Below are positions 21,717-22,891 of a stretch of 22,891 nt of DNA, one piece after another. Position numbers and translations under genes: made by a program. Within the stretch, counting starts at the first letter, position 1. Every line of letters begins with the position of its first letter. The notes under the pieces were generated by a model, which did not search any database, was not told where the DNA came from, and was given only the letters and a program-made list of their open reading frames with translations. The stretch is from Isoetes engelmannii (lineage: Eukaryota > Streptophyta > Lycopodiopsida > Isoetales > Isoetaceae). The DNA lies in contig JAANSK020253496.1 of NCBI GenBank assembly GCA_011763485.2, positions 1-22,891 of the forward strand. The letters are read 5' to 3'.

Positions 21717-22220
21717 TTATAAAATAAAAGCAAAGTCTTCAACTGTAGCGGCTGCCTTTTGACTGGGAGTACTTTTCTTCATCGTCCTGCCATTAAAACA
21801 TATCACGAAGCTTAGATTTAAATAGTTGCAAAGAATTATGTAGTGAATAATACATATATTGTGCCTTTCATGTTCTTTGGCATATTGGATGGCCGCCAAG
21901 TTGCCTTGTGCAAAAGCCCTGCCACGATCCGCTTTACTCGAACTTCGGTCCATGATTGAATGGAACATGTTGTTAAAATTCTCATAACCGCCAGATCCAG
22001 TCTTATTGGCGGAGTAGCTGCCCGTTTCAGGGTCCAACCTTGCGTCCAAAGCTGGCTTGGTTTTCTCGATCCTTTTCTTTGCAATTATGCTGGCCTTCAA
22101 ACACTGCAACGTAACACAAAGTCCTTAGTCCCCTTACATTGATCAAGATATACGACTTGTGCCAAGCATTATTAGATGTACTTGAAATGCATCTTCGTTC
22201 AGCCAATAAGGCCGATTCAT
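21717..22220 (-). CDS. Small spliced gene, unknown function, about 115 aa
   Basis: Exon 1 is 22220-22182, starting MNRPYWLNEDAFQ and ending at a GTACAT donor. After a 78-base intron with acceptor TTACGTTGCAG, exon 2 continues in phase from 22103 (CLKASIIAKKRIEKTKPALD, later GSGGYENFNNMFHSIMDRSS, then AAIQYAKEHER). The protein is basic and helix-prone with a Gly/Ser-rich turn; no membrane segment or known motif. The 3' side is less sure. A GT donor at 21853 joined to the acceptor at 21788 gives an immediate stop. A GC-AG intron of 78 bases (21864-21787) keeps the frame and adds TMKKSTPSQKAAATVEDF before the stop at 21717. Reading straight through is also open. A telo-box 28 bases upstream of the ATG, typical of plant growth and translation genes, supports a real promoter. 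Family unrecognised. Confidence 0.55.
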
Positions 22221-22247
22221 TGTTGTTCGTGGGCGGATGGAGTGCCC

Positions 22248-22255
22248 TAGGGTTT
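22248..22255 (-). promoter_or_regulatory. Telo-box (AAACCCTA) upstream of the small minus-strand gene
   Basis: On the minus strand AAAAACCCTAGGG lies 28-35 bases before the ATG at 22220, in the expected 5' leader. AAACCCTA is a known plant element in promoters and leaders of ribosomal-protein and translation-factor genes. It supports the gene call but does not prove the gene's role. Confidence 0.5.
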
Positions 22256-22438
22256 TTGCCGGAGACTGCTTCACATTTGTGTTCATAACTTGAGCTACCG
22301 ATCTCAGATTTCAGTGTTTTTTAGCTCGTTGGAAAGCTGATTCAAATCTCTTTGCAAGGATGGTATCATTGGTTTCCAATTCCGGCTGATAGCCGTTTCG
22401 GCCTTGACAGATTTCGGTCCCTTCAAAAGGAAGAATTG

Positions 22439-22891
22439 ATGGCTCCAGCCACACAGGGTGAACCGGCCAGAGCTGTTGCGGATGGTTTGGGGCTTAAGCC
22501 CCGCGAGATGGCCAGGCGCAAGAGCCCGGGGGTGAAGGGTTTGGCCACGGCAGGGGTTGGCTGGAGGGGATGTTCCTTCTCCCAGGGGGGCGCCAAGAGT
22601 GGATGTGGGAATGCAGGGGGATGTGTCTTCGCCACCTAGTGTGGGACTGGATACATCTCAAGGAGCTAGAACGACCTATGCTGCACGCCCAGCATGGAAG
22701 AGTAAATGACATGGTGGCTTGTCTTACTCGTCCTGGCTTCTCGAATTGAATTAAGCGCAAAGCCCCTGATCAGAAGAGTGTCGTGTGGAAGAAGCTTTGA
22801 GATTTGTGGATGCGCATCATTCCGAGGATCTGCAGGCAGTGCTCCCAGCCAATCCTTGGATAGACATTGATCATGCTCGGCATGTGCAGAC
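22439..22891 (+). pseudogene. GC-rich, coding-like stretch broken across frames; runs off the window
   Basis: An ATG at 22439 opens MAPATQGEPARAVADG and continues to GLKPREMARRKSPGVKG, stopping at 22637-22639. Overlapping it in another frame, protein-like sequence continues (GDVPSPRGAPRVDVG, then SPPSVGLDTSQGARTTYAAR) to a stop near 22706. In a third frame, from about 22766 to the window end, is EECRVEEALRFVDAHHSEDL and then AVLPANPWIDIDHARHVQ, still open. The order suggests one coding region with two or more frameshifts, or exons with introns I cannot place; an acceptor-like CTGATCAG lies near 22765-22772. I do not recognise the protein. A transposable-element gag or ORF1 is plausible from the low-complexity Gly/Arg/Pro start. 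Confidence 0.35.

Overview
The window reads as nuclear DNA of a green plant (streptophyte). It holds one complete spliced gene for a plastid-type AI-2E family membrane protein with ten exons and nine GT-AG introns. It also has a retrotransposon primer-binding site matching the 3' end of initiator-methionine tRNA, plant telo-boxes, and remnants of LINE and LTR retrotransposons. The LINE reverse transcriptase (QGCPLSPILFGLYID core) is of a type I associate, from memory, with streptophyte algae, bryophytes and ferns more than with seed plants. Introns of 62-105 bases in the main gene suggest a compact gene structure. The species is not identifiable from sequence alone.

Layout. 150-1795: decayed LINE reverse transcriptase, plus strand, with frameshifts and an AT-rich insert. 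2090-5570: AT-rich DNA without a gene, bracketed by blocks of an AAATGGCGATTT-like motif and holding long C and T runs. About 5900-7760: LTR retrotransposon remnant with a PBS and a broken gag-like start. 8133-8768: orphan C-terminal half of an atypical protein kinase. 9110-9894, minus: frameshifted coiled-coil coding remnant of unknown family. 10409-10860: two tandem duplications (83 and 135 bp). 10890-11095: tRNA-derived SINE-like element. 11899-14977, minus: the intact AI-2E gene (468 aa). 15600-16540: repeat block with eight copies of a GTCGATNATCGAC palindrome mixed with ACGTG motifs. 16560-21700: AT-rich, no recognised gene, one 73-bp tandem duplication. 21717-22220, minus: small spliced gene of unknown function with a telo-box just upstream. 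22439-22891: GC-rich, coding-like but frame-broken stretch running off the window.

The genes do not form an operon or evident pathway. The picture is one housekeeping-type plastid gene and one small unknown gene in a landscape of decayed mobile elements. The least explained items are the palindrome/ACGTG block, the coiled-coil remnant, the small telo-box gene with a possible GC-AG intron, and the orphan kinase half. No defence system, CRISPR array, rRNA gene or canonical tRNA gene was seen.
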